DNA of 34,028 nucleotides from Clostridia bacterium (GCA_017522795.1 JAFWXZ010000035.1:1-34028); one strand, 5' to 3'. Counted from the first letter of the stretch, positions 1 through 7,403 are shown. The notes: generated by a model from the sequence alone, not told the origin. Made by a program: numbers and translations.

Positions 1-369
1 GTTGCGGCTCTCGGACACACCGAGGTCGTTGACGCGGCGGTAGCAGCAACCTGTACCGAGGCTGGTAAGACAGAGGGCAAGCATTGCTCCGTATGTAATA
101 CCGTTCTCGTAGCACAGGAAACCGTTGCGGCTCTCGGACACACCGAGGTCGTTGACGCGGCAGTAGCGGCAACCTGTACCGATGCTGGTAAGACAGAGGG
201 CAAGCATTGCTCCGTATGTAATACCGTTCTCGTAGCGCAGGAAACCGTTGCGGCTCTCGGACACACCGAGGTTGTTGATGCGGCAGTAGTAGCAACCTGT
301 ACCGAGGCTGGTAAGACAGAGGGCAAGCACTGCTCCGTATGTAACGAGGTGCTCGTAGCTCAGGAGGAG
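1..369 (+). repeat. Three tandem 123-bp coding repeats
   Basis: Units at 1-123, 124-246 and 247-369 each encode 41 residues and differ at only a few bases, for example the GAG/GAT codon after the first Cys and the GTC/GTT codons after the GHTE motif. The first unit may not be the first of the array because the window starts inside the gene. There is no spacer, so this is an in-frame protein repeat and not a CRISPR array. Confidence 0.95.
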
Positions 370-600
370 ATCAAGGCAAAGGGACACAGCTTCGCAGAGG
401 GCAAGTGCTCTGTATGCGGCGCAGCAGATCCCGATTACGTTGAGCCCAAGCCCGACGATCAGCAGAAGCCCGATAACCAGGAGCCCGAGCAGCCCGAGGA
501 GGAGCTTGGCTTCTTCGAGGCAATCTGGAAGGCTATCGTAGACTTCTTCAAGTCTATCGGCGACTTCTTCGCAGGCCTCTTTGGCGGAAATAAAAAATAA
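1..600 (+). CDS. C-terminal part of a secreted Cys/His-repeat protein (5' partial)
   Basis: This frame is open from the left edge to the stop at 598-600, so the start codon and any signal peptide lie outside the window. The visible 199 residues begin with three 41-residue repeats, each with a GHTEV segment and a C-x10-C-x2-C pattern (CTEAGKTEGKHCSVC). A shorter Cys motif follows (GKCSVCGAADPDY), then a Pro/Asp/Gln/Glu linker, then a C-terminal amphipathic segment with paired Phe (LGFF, DFF, DFF, LFGG) ending in NKK. The Cys/His repeats resemble those common in secreted proteins of gut Clostridia; metal binding is an inference. The last about 50 residues are nearly identical to those of the protein at 4190-5956, so it belongs with the next three genes. 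The internal GTG at 349 is not a credible start because the repeats run through it. No catalytic function can be assigned. Confidence 0.85.
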   Translation, partial: VAALGHTEVVDAAVAATCTEAGKTEGKHCSVCNTVLVAQETVAALGHTEVVDAAVAATCTDAGKTEGKHCSVCNTVLVAQETVAALGHTEVVDAAVVATCTEAGKTEGKHCSVCNEVLVAQEEIKAKGHSFAEGKCSVCGAADPDYVEPKPDDQQKPDNQEPEQPEEELGFFEAIWKAIVDFFKSIGDFFAGLFGGNKK

Positions 601-625
601 TAACAAAGTTTAAATAAAGCTTTTT

Positions 626-656
626 GAGGGGCGCACATCGCGCCCCTCATTTTTTT
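626..656 (+). terminator. Intrinsic terminator
   Basis: A perfect 9-bp GC-rich stem (GAGGGGCGC at 626-634 with GCGCCCCTC at 640-648), a 5-nt loop and a T-run end the transcript of the first gene. Confidence 0.93.
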
Positions 657-720
657 AACATATCAAAAAAATGAACATTATTCAGGTTCCACATCAAAAA
701 AACAAAGATTTTTAAAATCT

Positions 721-782
721 TTTTTGTCAAAATATATGAAACTATTTGTAAAAATTTGACAAAAAAGAGATTTTGACAAAAA
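721..782. repeat. 13-bp inverted repeat in the AT-rich upstream region
   Basis: TTTTTGTCAAAAT at 721-733 is the exact reverse complement of ATTTTGACAAAAA-type sequence at 770-782, and a further TTTGACAAAAA copy lies between them near 755-765. The repeats sit just upstream of the promoter of the 861-4007 gene. They could be an operator, or simply AT-rich sequence with duplicated TTGACA-like hexamers. Confidence 0.5.
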
Positions 783-787
783 TTATA

Positions 788-816
788 TTGTAAACAATTA
801 ACAAATATGATATAAT
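788..816 (+). promoter_or_regulatory. Promoter of the 1048-residue secreted protein gene
   Basis: TTGTAA (788-793), a 17-nt spacer and an extended -10 TGA-TATAAT (808-816). The layout matches the promoters at 4117 and 6061 upstream of the two following paralogues. A TTGACA at 773-778 is too far away (32 nt) to pair with this -10. Confidence 0.72.
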
Positions 817-860
817 TACATTAGCGTAGCTTAAAATTTTAATAAAGAAAGGAATTTATT

Positions 861-3800
861 ATGAAGCACACACGCAAAATTCTTATTGCTCTCCTTTTGG
901 TTATGACTCTTATGGTGAGCATGGCAACAATCTTTGCGAGCGCAGCTGAAACACCTGAAAAGCTTTACCTTACTCCCAATGCAAATTGGAAGAAGGATGG
1001 CGCTCGTTTCGCTGCTCGTTTTTGGACTAACACTCCTTCGTTTAGCGAACAGTGGGTTGATATGAAAGACCCCGATGGTGATGGCATCTATGAGTGCCAG
1101 ATCCCCGAAGGAATGGAATTTGTTATCATTTGTAGAATGAATCCTGGTAATGCAGCTAACGGCTGGGATAATAAGTGGAATCAGACATCTGACCTTACTC
1201 TTCCTACCAATGGTACTAATCATTACATAGTTAAGGAAGATACTTGGGATAACGGTGGCGGAAACTGGGCTACATATGGTTCTACTTGCCTTCACACTAA
1301 TCTTGGTGATGCTGCAACCTGTACCACTCCTCAGATCTGCCTTGATTGTAAGGACCCCGTAGTTTCTGCTCTTGGTCATGCCTTTAATGAGGCTCACCTT
1401 TGCACCAGATGTAACGTACAGGCATCCTTCACCGTAGCAGGCTCTGGCGCGCATTTGGGTACCGAGTGGGATACTGGCAATACTGCAAACGATATGACCT
1501 ATGCTGATGGCGTTTATACTAAGGTATATGAGAACGTTGCAGCAGGCTCTTACGCATTCAAGGTTGTTCGTGATCACAGTTGGGGTACTGCATACCCCTC
1601 TGCCGACAAGGAATTTACCGTTGAGACCGCTGGTAGCACCGTAACTATCACACTCAAGGGTACCGAGGTAGAAATCGCTATTGAGGCTCCTCAGCCCGAG
1701 GCACCCGCTCACGTTAACACTCTTGCAGTTGGCGACACCAACAAGATCGTTATCGGCGACAGTGCGGTAGATAACGGTTATGGATTCCTTGTAGAGTCTG
1801 TTGTATTCGTAGCAACCGAGAAGGCTCACTATGAGTTCGCAGGCGAGGGTCTTACAATTCTCGTTTATGATTCCAGCATGAATAATCTTTGCGGTTTCAC
1901 TGGCAAGGCAGATCTCGAGGCAGGTACATATATTATCTGCATCGCAGCTAATACTCAGAACACCAAGGGCGAGTTTAACGTTGCGGTTACCAAGTCCGAG
2001 ATTAAGGAACCCGAGGCACCCGCTCCCGTAAAGCCTATTGTTAACATCTCTGATCTTACCATTGAAACTACAACCGACGCAGAGCTCGTTGAGGGCACTG
2101 GCATTTCTGCATCTGCAGGTCTTACCGTTGACGGAAACAAGAAGTCCATTGATGGCTTCGAGTTTACTAAGAGACTTAAGCTCGGCGGTACTATGAAGCT
2201 TGATGGCGAAGTAGTTAAGGCTGGTGTTAAGATCGTAGTTGACGGTCCTTCCAAGGTTATTGTTTACGGTATGGCTAGCAGCAGCAGCGCTACCGGTAGA
2301 ACCCTTCACCTTGCTACCATCGTTGATGGCAAGCTTGTTTCCGTTGAGGGCAGTGACTCTGGAGAAGTAGGCGGTGCAGCGATTGCAAAGTATGAATTCG
2401 CAATCAGCGAAGCAGGTACATACTATCTTGGTAGTACCGATAGCGGTATCAACCTTTACTACATCGCAGTAGAAGAGGTTGAAGCACCCGCTCATGTTAA
2501 CACCCTCGTAGTTGGCGACACCAACAAGATCGTTATCGGCGACACCGCAGTAGATAACGGTTACGGCTACCTTGTAGAGTCCGTTCTCTTCACAGCAACC
2601 GAGAGCGCTCACTATGAGTTCGTAGGCGAAGGTCTTACTATTCTCGTTTATGACGCTAAGATGAATAACCTTTGCGGCTTCACCGGTAAGGCAAATCTCG
2701 AGGCAGGTACATACATTATCTGCATCGCAGCTAATACCCAGAACACTAAGGGCGAGTTCAACGTTGCAGTTAAGAAGGCGGCTTGGAATAACACTCTCGC
2801 TATAGGCGATAATAAGGTTCTTATCACCGCAATTGATAACGGCGCTGGCTATTACATCGCATGGGCACCCTTCGAGGTTACCGAGAAGGCTAACTATACC
2901 TTCACTGGCGATGGCATCCTTGCTCTTGTTTACGACTCCGCAAATCAGCTTGTTTCCGGCACAGAGCTTGATGTTGGAACATACAATATTTGCGTAGCAT
3001 TCCTTACTCCCGCAACCACAGGTATTGCACCCGTTAAGGTTGAAAAGACACCTCTCGCAGATACTCCCGTAGTAGAGGAGCCCACTCTTGCACTCGGTGA
3101 CAACACCGTTACTATCGACGGCTCTGAGACCAACCTTGCAGGCACAGCAGTTGCTTGGCACACCTTCACTCCCGCTGAGGATGGTACTTACAAGTTCTCT
3201 TGCGATGAGCTCACCGTATACATTCTTTCTTCTAAGAATATGGCAGACGGAACTGCATACATCGGTGCTGACGGTGTAGCTGAACTTAAGGCTGACACCA
3301 AGTACTACGTGCTTGTTGGTAAGGATGGCGTTAAGGGCGAGTTCACCGTTAAGGTTGAAAGCGGCGCAGCTCCCGTTCATGTTAATACCATTGTAGTTGG
3401 TGACAATAAGTACATCATCTCTGACGCTCTTCTTAAGACTGAGTATGAGTTCCTTCTCATTGAGATCACTGAGGCTGGTATTTACAAGTTCACCGGCGGT
3501 GCTCCCATGACTCTCTTCGTATTCCATGATGCATACGTAGGTGAGGCTCTTGATAAAACCGCTCCTTATACCGACAACGTTGACGACATCACTTACGAGT
3601 ACGTTGATCACTTCTACGTAAATCTCGCAGCTCCCGGCTACTACTGGGTAGGCTTCAGATATGACTACGTAGGCGAGCTCAGAGAGTTCGACATCAACGT
3701 AGCTCTCCACAGCGAGCACACCTTCGCAGAGGGTAAGTGCACCGAGTGTGGCGCAGCAGATCCCAACTACGTACCTCCTCATGAGCATAAGTTCGTAGAG

Positions 3801-4007
3801 GGCAAGTGCGAGTGCGGCGAAACCGATCCTAACTACGTTGCTCCCGAGCAGCCCAAGCCCGAAGATCCTAAGCCCGAGGAGCTTGGCTTCTTCCAGATGA
3901 TCCTGAAGGCAATTACCGACTTCTTCGCTAAGGTTGGCAACTTCTTCAGCGGCATCTTCGGCAAGATCGGCGGCTTCTTCTCCGGTCTTTTCGGTGGCAA
4001 TAAGTAA
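861..4007 (+). CDS. Secreted multi-module starch-binding-like protein, non-catalytic (1048 aa)
   Basis: A signal peptide (residues 1-29, cleavage near FASA-A) is followed by a CBM26-like module with the WNQT-type signature (about 34-147), a Cys/His segment (148-187), an X25-like pullulanase-associated domain (about 189-274), a PPC-like beta-sandwich repeat (about 281-378), a different beta-sandwich module like those attached to clostridial pectate lyases (about 394-540), and four more PPC-like repeats (about 542-950). The first two PPC-like repeats are near-identical. Then come two short Cys motifs, a Pro/Glu/Lys linker and a long Phe-rich C-terminal tail (about 1010-1048) in which the FF...LFG motif occurs twice. 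No hydrolase domain, LPXTG motif, SLH domain, dockerin or basic-tailed membrane anchor is visible. The ATG at 861 has an AAGAAAGGAA ribosome site. The domain names come from recognition of pattern, not a search. I infer extracellular starch or glucan binding. Confidence 0.85.
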   Translation: MKHTRKILIALLLVMTLMVSMATIFASAAETPEKLYLTPNANWKKDGARFAARFWTNTPSFSEQWVDMKDPDGDGIYECQIPEGMEFVIICRMNPGNAANGWDNKWNQTSDLTLPTNGTNHYIVKEDTWDNGGGNWATYGSTCLHTNLGDAATCTTPQICLDCKDPVVSALGHAFNEAHLCTRCNVQASFTVAGSGAHLGTEWDTGNTANDMTYADGVYTKVYENVAAGSYAFKVVRDHSWGTAYPSADKEFTVETAGSTVTITLKGTEVEIAIEAPQPEAPAHVNTLAVGDTNKIVIGDSAVDNGYGFLVESVVFVATEKAHYEFAGEGLTILVYDSSMNNLCGFTGKADLEAGTYIICIAANTQNTKGEFNVAVTKSEIKEPEAPAPVKPIVNISDLTIETTTDAELVEGTGISASAGLTVDGNKKSIDGFEFTKRLKLGGTMKLDGEVVKAGVKIVVDGPSKVIVYGMASSSSATGRTLHLATIVDGKLVSVEGSDSGEVGGAAIAKYEFAISEAGTYYLGSTDSGINLYYIAVEEVEAPAHVNTLVVGDTNKIVIGDTAVDNGYGYLVESVLFTATESAHYEFVGEGLTILVYDAKMNNLCGFTGKANLEAGTYIICIAANTQNTKGEFNVAVKKAAWNNTLAIGDNKVLITAIDNGAGYYIAWAPFEVTEKANYTFTGDGILALVYDSANQLVSGTELDVGTYNICVAFLTPATTGIAPVKVEKTPLADTPVVEEPTLALGDNTVTIDGSETNLAGTAVAWHTFTPAEDGTYKFSCDELTVYILSSKNMADGTAYIGADGVAELKADTKYYVLVGKDGVKGEFTVKVESGAAPVHVNTIVVGDNKYIISDALLKTEYEFLLIEITEAGIYKFTGGAPMTLFVFHDAYVGEALDKTAPYTDNVDDITYEYVDHFYVNLAAPGYYWVGFRYDYVGELREFDINVALHSEHTFAEGKCTECGAADPNYVPPHEHKFVEGKCECGETDPNYVAPEQPKPEDPKPEELGFFQMILKAITDFFAKVGNFFSGIFGKIGGFFSGLFGGNK
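1701..1994 (+). repeat. Copy 1 of a 294-bp intragenic duplication
   Basis: This stretch encodes the first PPC-like module and matches 2484-2777 at the same length with scattered, mostly third-position differences. Both copies begin with GCACCCGCTCA and end inside the AVTK/AVKK codons. Confidence 0.88.
2484..2777 (+). repeat. Copy 2 of a 294-bp intragenic duplication
   Basis: Second copy of the module at 1701-1994. The two are separated by a different beta-sandwich domain, so the duplication is dispersed and not tandem. Confidence 0.88.
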
Positions 4008-4025
4008 TTGCTGATTTAACTTTAT

Positions 4026-4056
4026 AGAGAGGCGCATTTTGCGCCTCTCTTTTTTT
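4026..4056 (+). terminator. Intrinsic terminator
   Basis: A perfect 10-bp stem (AGAGAGGCGC at 4026-4035 with GCGCCTCTCT at 4041-4050), a 5-nt loop and a T-run follow the 861-4007 gene. Confidence 0.93.
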
Positions 4057-4116
4057 CATTATTAATAATATGCTTTGTTTATTTTGCACAAAAAACAGAT
4101 AACTTCAAAAACAGTA

Positions 4117-4145
4117 TTGTATTCTTTTCACCTCTGTGTTATAAT
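4117..4145 (+). promoter_or_regulatory. Promoter of the 588-residue secreted protein gene
   Basis: TTGTAT (4117-4122), a 17-nt spacer and an extended -10 TGT-TATAAT (4137-4145). It is almost superimposable on the promoter at 6061-6089, including the shared TATTGTATT at the -35 and TGTTATAAT at the -10. Confidence 0.78.
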
Positions 4146-4189
4146 AAATTAGTTAGTCAATAACTAAATTAATAAGGAAGGATAATTCT

Positions 4190-5956
4190 ATGAAAAACAC
4201 ACGCAAAATCCTGGTTTCTCTTATCCTCGTTCTTGCGATGATAATGAGCCTTGCTACTGTCACCGCCTTTGCGGCAGACGAGGCAGAACAGACCAGAACC
4301 ATCTATTTCACCAATAATCAGGGCTGGACCAAGGTGAATGCATATTATTGGAGCTCCGGCAGCAATCCTGTGGCTTGGCCCGGCGCTGCTATGGAAAAGG
4401 ATAGCACCAATGACTACGGTCAGGATATCTATGCTATCAGCATCCCTGCATCCACCGAAAACATTATCTTCAATAACGGCTCCGAACAGACCGTTGACAT
4501 CAAGCTTAACACTGCTGTAAACGGATACTATCTCACGGAAAAGAATGCTTCGGGTAAGTGGGGCGTTGGTACCTGGAACAATAATCCCGACGGCTGCAAT
4601 CACTCTCCCGAGGGCGAGGCTATCGAGTCTGTTGCAGCAACCTGCACAGAGGACGGCTCCAATACCTATAAGTGCTCCAAGTGCGGCGAGAACTATACCG
4701 AGGTCGTAATGGCGGCAGGCCATAAGTATGAGAATGGCAAGTGTACCGTTTGTAAGGCTGTTCCTACCTTCACCGTCGCAGGTGTTAAGGAGCTTTGCGG
4801 CACCGCTTGGGATACCGGCAATACCGCAAACGATATGACCTACGACGAGACTACAGGTACATATTCCAAGACCTACGAGAATCTTCCCGCAGGCACCTAT
4901 TCCTTTAAGTGCGTACAGGATCACGATTGGAATCCCAGCTACGGCGGAGTAGGCGAGACCGCTGATAAGGATGGCAATTTCGTTGTCACCCTCACCGGAG
5001 AGACTAACACTCTCACCATTACCCTTACAGGCACCACCGTTTCTGTTAAGGTTGGTGATGTGACTACCGACGATCCTACCGACGATCCTACCGACGATCC
5101 TACCGATGATCCTACAGATGATCCCACTGACACTCCCGTAGCCACCGATTATTATCTTGTCGGTTATATCAACGGCGCTAACTACGGCTGCGACGACGAT
5201 TACCAGAATCTCGGTGATTACAAGTTCGTAGACGGCAAGGTCACCGCTACCTTTAACGAGGGAAGCTATGTATTCGTTAAGACAGGCGATAACGCTAAGT
5301 GGTATATGACTGAGGGGTGGCTTGGCACCGAGGTTACCGAGGCTATTCTTTATGATAGCTCTATTGGTCTCACCGAGGCTAACAAGCTTCATGTTCCCGG
5401 CGGTGTTGAGGTCGAGTTTACCCTCACCGTAAACGAGGACGGCACCCTTACTCTCAGCTATGAGGTAAAGGGCGGCACAACTCCTGATCCCAAGCCCGAG
5501 ACTCCTCCCACATTCACCGTTGCTGGTACAGGCGCTCATCTCGGTACCGAGTGGGATACCACTAACACCGCAAACGATATGACCTATGCTGACGGCGTAT
5601 ACACTAAGGTGTATACAAACGTTAAGGCAGGCGATTACGCCTTCAAGTGCGCTAAGGATCATGCATGGGACGTTGCATATCCCGCTGAGGATTATAAGTA
5701 CACCGTTGATGCGGACGGCAGCACCGTAACCATTACCTTTGATGGCGAGAACGTTGAGGTCGACGTTACTGCTCCCGCTGCACCCAAGCCCGACGATCAG
5801 CAGAAGCCCGACGATCAGCAGAAGCCCGATAACCAGGAGCCCGAGCAACCCGAGGAGGAGCTTGGCTTCTTCGAGGCAATCTGGCAGGCAATTCTCGACT
5901 TCTTCAAGTCCATTGGCGACTTCTTCGCAGGTCTTTTTGGCGGCTCTGAAGAATAA
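4190..5956 (+). CDS. Secreted starch-binding-like protein with CBM26 and two X25-like domains (588 aa)
   Basis: A signal peptide (1-28, cleavage near AFA-A) precedes a good CBM26-type starch-binding module (about 35-127) with the aromatic pattern expected of that family: YFTNNQGW, YYWSS, AWPG and IIFNNG...QT. A Cys/His segment follows (134-190), then an X25-like domain (191-290), a TDDP-repeat linker (about 292-316), and a YYLVGYINGANYG-type module of the sort seen in clostridial amylolytic proteins (318-428). A second X25-like domain (441-530), close in sequence to the one in the 861-4007 product, leads to a Pro/Asp/Gln linker and the Phe-rich tail (LGFF, DFF, DFF, LFGG). There is no catalytic domain. 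The ATG at 4190 follows AAGGAAGGA. The role as an extracellular starch-binding protein is inferred from the modules. How it stays on the cell, if it does, is unknown; the tail is the obvious candidate. Confidence 0.87.
   Translation: MKNTRKILVSLILVLAMIMSLATVTAFAADEAEQTRTIYFTNNQGWTKVNAYYWSSGSNPVAWPGAAMEKDSTNDYGQDIYAISIPASTENIIFNNGSEQTVDIKLNTAVNGYYLTEKNASGKWGVGTWNNNPDGCNHSPEGEAIESVAATCTEDGSNTYKCSKCGENYTEVVMAAGHKYENGKCTVCKAVPTFTVAGVKELCGTAWDTGNTANDMTYDETTGTYSKTYENLPAGTYSFKCVQDHDWNPSYGGVGETADKDGNFVVTLTGETNTLTITLTGTTVSVKVGDVTTDDPTDDPTDDPTDDPTDDPTDTPVATDYYLVGYINGANYGCDDDYQNLGDYKFVDGKVTATFNEGSYVFVKTGDNAKWYMTEGWLGTEVTEAILYDSSIGLTEANKLHVPGGVEVEFTLTVNEDGTLTLSYEVKGGTTPDPKPETPPTFTVAGTGAHLGTEWDTTNTANDMTYADGVYTKVYTNVKAGDYAFKCAKDHAWDVAYPAEDYKYTVDADGSTVTITFDGENVEVDVTAPAAPKPDDQQKPDDQQKPDNQEPEQPEEELGFFEAIWQAILDFFKSIGDFFAGLFGGSEE
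5066..5137 (+). repeat. Six 12-bp tandem repeats encoding a TDDP linker
   Basis: Three exact ACCGACGATCCT units (5066-5101) are followed by three diverged ones up to 5137. They encode Thr-Asp-Asp-Pro, a flexible acidic linker, and are a likely site of slipped-strand length change. Confidence 0.93.
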
Positions 5957-5968
5957 AATAAAACTGTA

Positions 5969-5996
5969 CCCCGCGCCACGTCGGCGCGGGGTTTTT
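5969..5996 (+). terminator. Intrinsic terminator
   Basis: A perfect 9-bp GC stem (CCCCGCGCC at 5969-5977 with GGCGCGGGG at 5983-5991) and five T residues follow the 4190-5956 gene. Confidence 0.93.
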
Positions 5997-6060
5997 ACTA
6001 AAACTTTAACAAAAGCATTTGTATAAATTTAACAAAAAAATAAATTTCTTTGATAGCATA

Positions 6061-6089
6061 TTGTATTATTTCCCAACTCATGTTATAAT
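6061..6089 (+). promoter_or_regulatory. Promoter of the 405-residue secreted protein gene
   Basis: TTGTAT (6061-6066), a 17-nt spacer and an extended -10 TGT-TATAAT (6081-6089). Third member of the shared promoter set. Confidence 0.78.
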
Positions 6090-6134
6090 GTATAAGAGTT
6101 ATTATAAATATTTAAAAGGAAAGGAATACATATT

Positions 6135-7352
6135 ATGAAGAAAACTTCTAATAAGATTATTCTTGCTATCATTCTTACCTTTACTATGCTTATTGGTCTG
6201 GTATCGGTTACTGCCTTTGCTGCAGACGGAACCACCGTATATCTTGAGCCCGGTGCTGAATGGCTTTCCGACGGTGCTACCTTTGCGGTGTACTATTGGA
6301 CAGGCGATACCGATAACGGTTGGGTTAAGATGACTGATGAGGGTGACGGTATTTATAAGGCTGTCGTTCCTGCAGGCTATTCAAACATTATTTTCGTAAG
6401 ACTTGATCCCTCTGCATCCGAGCCTAGTTGGGAGGCAAAGTGGAATCAGACTATCGATCTTACCATTACCGAGGATTCGGACACCTTTACTATTACCGAT
6501 GCCTGGGGCGGAACAGGTACCTGGGCAAGCGGCGCTGAGATCGGCGGTGGTAGCACCGGCGGTGACGGCGAGGGCGGCGATGTCGTAATCGACAGCACCG
6601 ATGGTGTTAGCAGCTATACCGTAGCCGGTGTTGCAGCTCTTTGCGGCTCTGACTGGGCTCCCGCAGATACTGCCAACGATATGGTTTACAATACTACCAC
6701 CAAGCTTTATGAGAAGACCTTTACAGGTATTCCCGCAGGCACCTATCAGTTCAAGGTTGCTGCAGATCACGGTTGGGACCGTTCCTGGGGTGATCCCGTA
6801 AACGGCGTTGGTCAGTTCGGTACAGACTATCAGATCATTCTTGAGGAAGAGCAGAACGTTACCATTACCTTCGATCCCGCTACCGCAACCGTAGGCTACA
6901 AGCTTTCCGCATCCACGGGCCCCTCCGAGAATCTCCCCGCAGCAGGCCTTGAGGCAGATACCGTTGTTTACCTTGACAACGCGGCAGGCTGGGATACTCC
7001 CTACATCTACTGCTGGGGCGGAGATTACAACGCAATGACCTGGCCCGGTGAGATGATGGACTATGATGAGGAGCTCGGTCTCTACTACGCTACCGTTTCC
7101 GAGGGTACTACAGGCGTTATCTTCAACGATGGCAATGGCACTCAGACCAAGGATATCGTTGTTATGCCCACACCCCAGAACAGCCTTTACGTAAACGACG
7201 ATCTTCAGAGCGACTTCGTTGTTAATCCCCACTACGCAGATCCTACTCCCGAGGAGCCCGCAGGTATGACCTGGCTCCAGGAGATCGCATATGGCATCCT
7301 TCTCTTCTTGAGAAGCATCGAGGACTTCTTTAAGGGACTCTTCGGCGGCTAA
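6135..7352 (+). CDS. Secreted protein with two CBM26-like and one X25-like domain (405 aa)
   Basis: A signal peptide (1-30, cleavage near AFA-A) is followed by a CBM26-like module of the WNQT type (about 33-135), similar to the first module of the 861-4007 product. A Gly/Asp-rich linker leads to an X25-like domain (about 157-258), then a second CBM26-like module (about 275-358) with YCWGG, TWPGEMM and GVIFNDGNGTQT. The C-terminus (about 378-405) is a divergent version of the shared tail: the LGFF start is replaced by MTWLQEI and the middle is more hydrophobic, but IEDFFKGLFGG is kept. No hydrolase domain is present. The ATG at 6135 has an AAAGGAAAGGAA ribosome site. It is a paralogue of its upstream neighbours with its own promoter and terminator. 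Starch binding is inferred from the module pattern. Confidence 0.86.
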   Translation: MKKTSNKIILAIILTFTMLIGLVSVTAFAADGTTVYLEPGAEWLSDGATFAVYYWTGDTDNGWVKMTDEGDGIYKAVVPAGYSNIIFVRLDPSASEPSWEAKWNQTIDLTITEDSDTFTITDAWGGTGTWASGAEIGGGSTGGDGEGGDVVIDSTDGVSSYTVAGVAALCGSDWAPADTANDMVYNTTTKLYEKTFTGIPAGTYQFKVAADHGWDRSWGDPVNGVGQFGTDYQIILEEEQNVTITFDPATATVGYKLSASTGPSENLPAAGLEADTVVYLDNAAGWDTPYIYCWGGDYNAMTWPGEMMDYDEELGLYYATVSEGTTGVIFNDGNGTQTKDIVVMPTPQNSLYVNDDLQSDFVVNPHYADPTPEEPAGMTWLQEIAYGILLFLRSIEDFFKGLFGG

Positions 7353-7365
7353 TATTTTAACCGAA

Positions 7366-7403
7366 TAAAAAAAGCAGAGACGCTATGGGCGCCTCTGCTT
7401 TTT
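7366..7403. terminator. Bidirectional terminator between convergent genes
   Basis: An 11-bp stem with one mismatch (AGCAGAGACGC at 7373-7383 with GCGCCTCTGCT at 7389-7399) is flanked by A residues on the left and T residues on the right. It can serve both the + strand gene ending at 7352 and the - strand gene ending at 7427. Confidence 0.88.

Noticed and set aside
1-369. Tandem repeats considered as a CRISPR array
   Set aside because: Units are directly adjacent, 123 bp long and in-frame coding; there are no unique spacers.
831-4037. A 1068-codon open frame on the - strand, antisense to nearly the whole secreted-protein gene; similar long antisense frames at 4169-5848 and 6381-7232
   Set aside because: The + strand genes have signal peptides, promoters, ribosome sites, recognisable modules and terminators. 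The antisense products are Cys/Val/Leu/Ser-rich with no recognisable domain and no ribosome site; they reflect codon bias that removes stop codons from the opposite frame.
861-7352. A hidden amylase or pullulanase catalytic domain in the secreted proteins
   Set aside because: No GH13-type regions are visible, and the modules identified fill the lengths.
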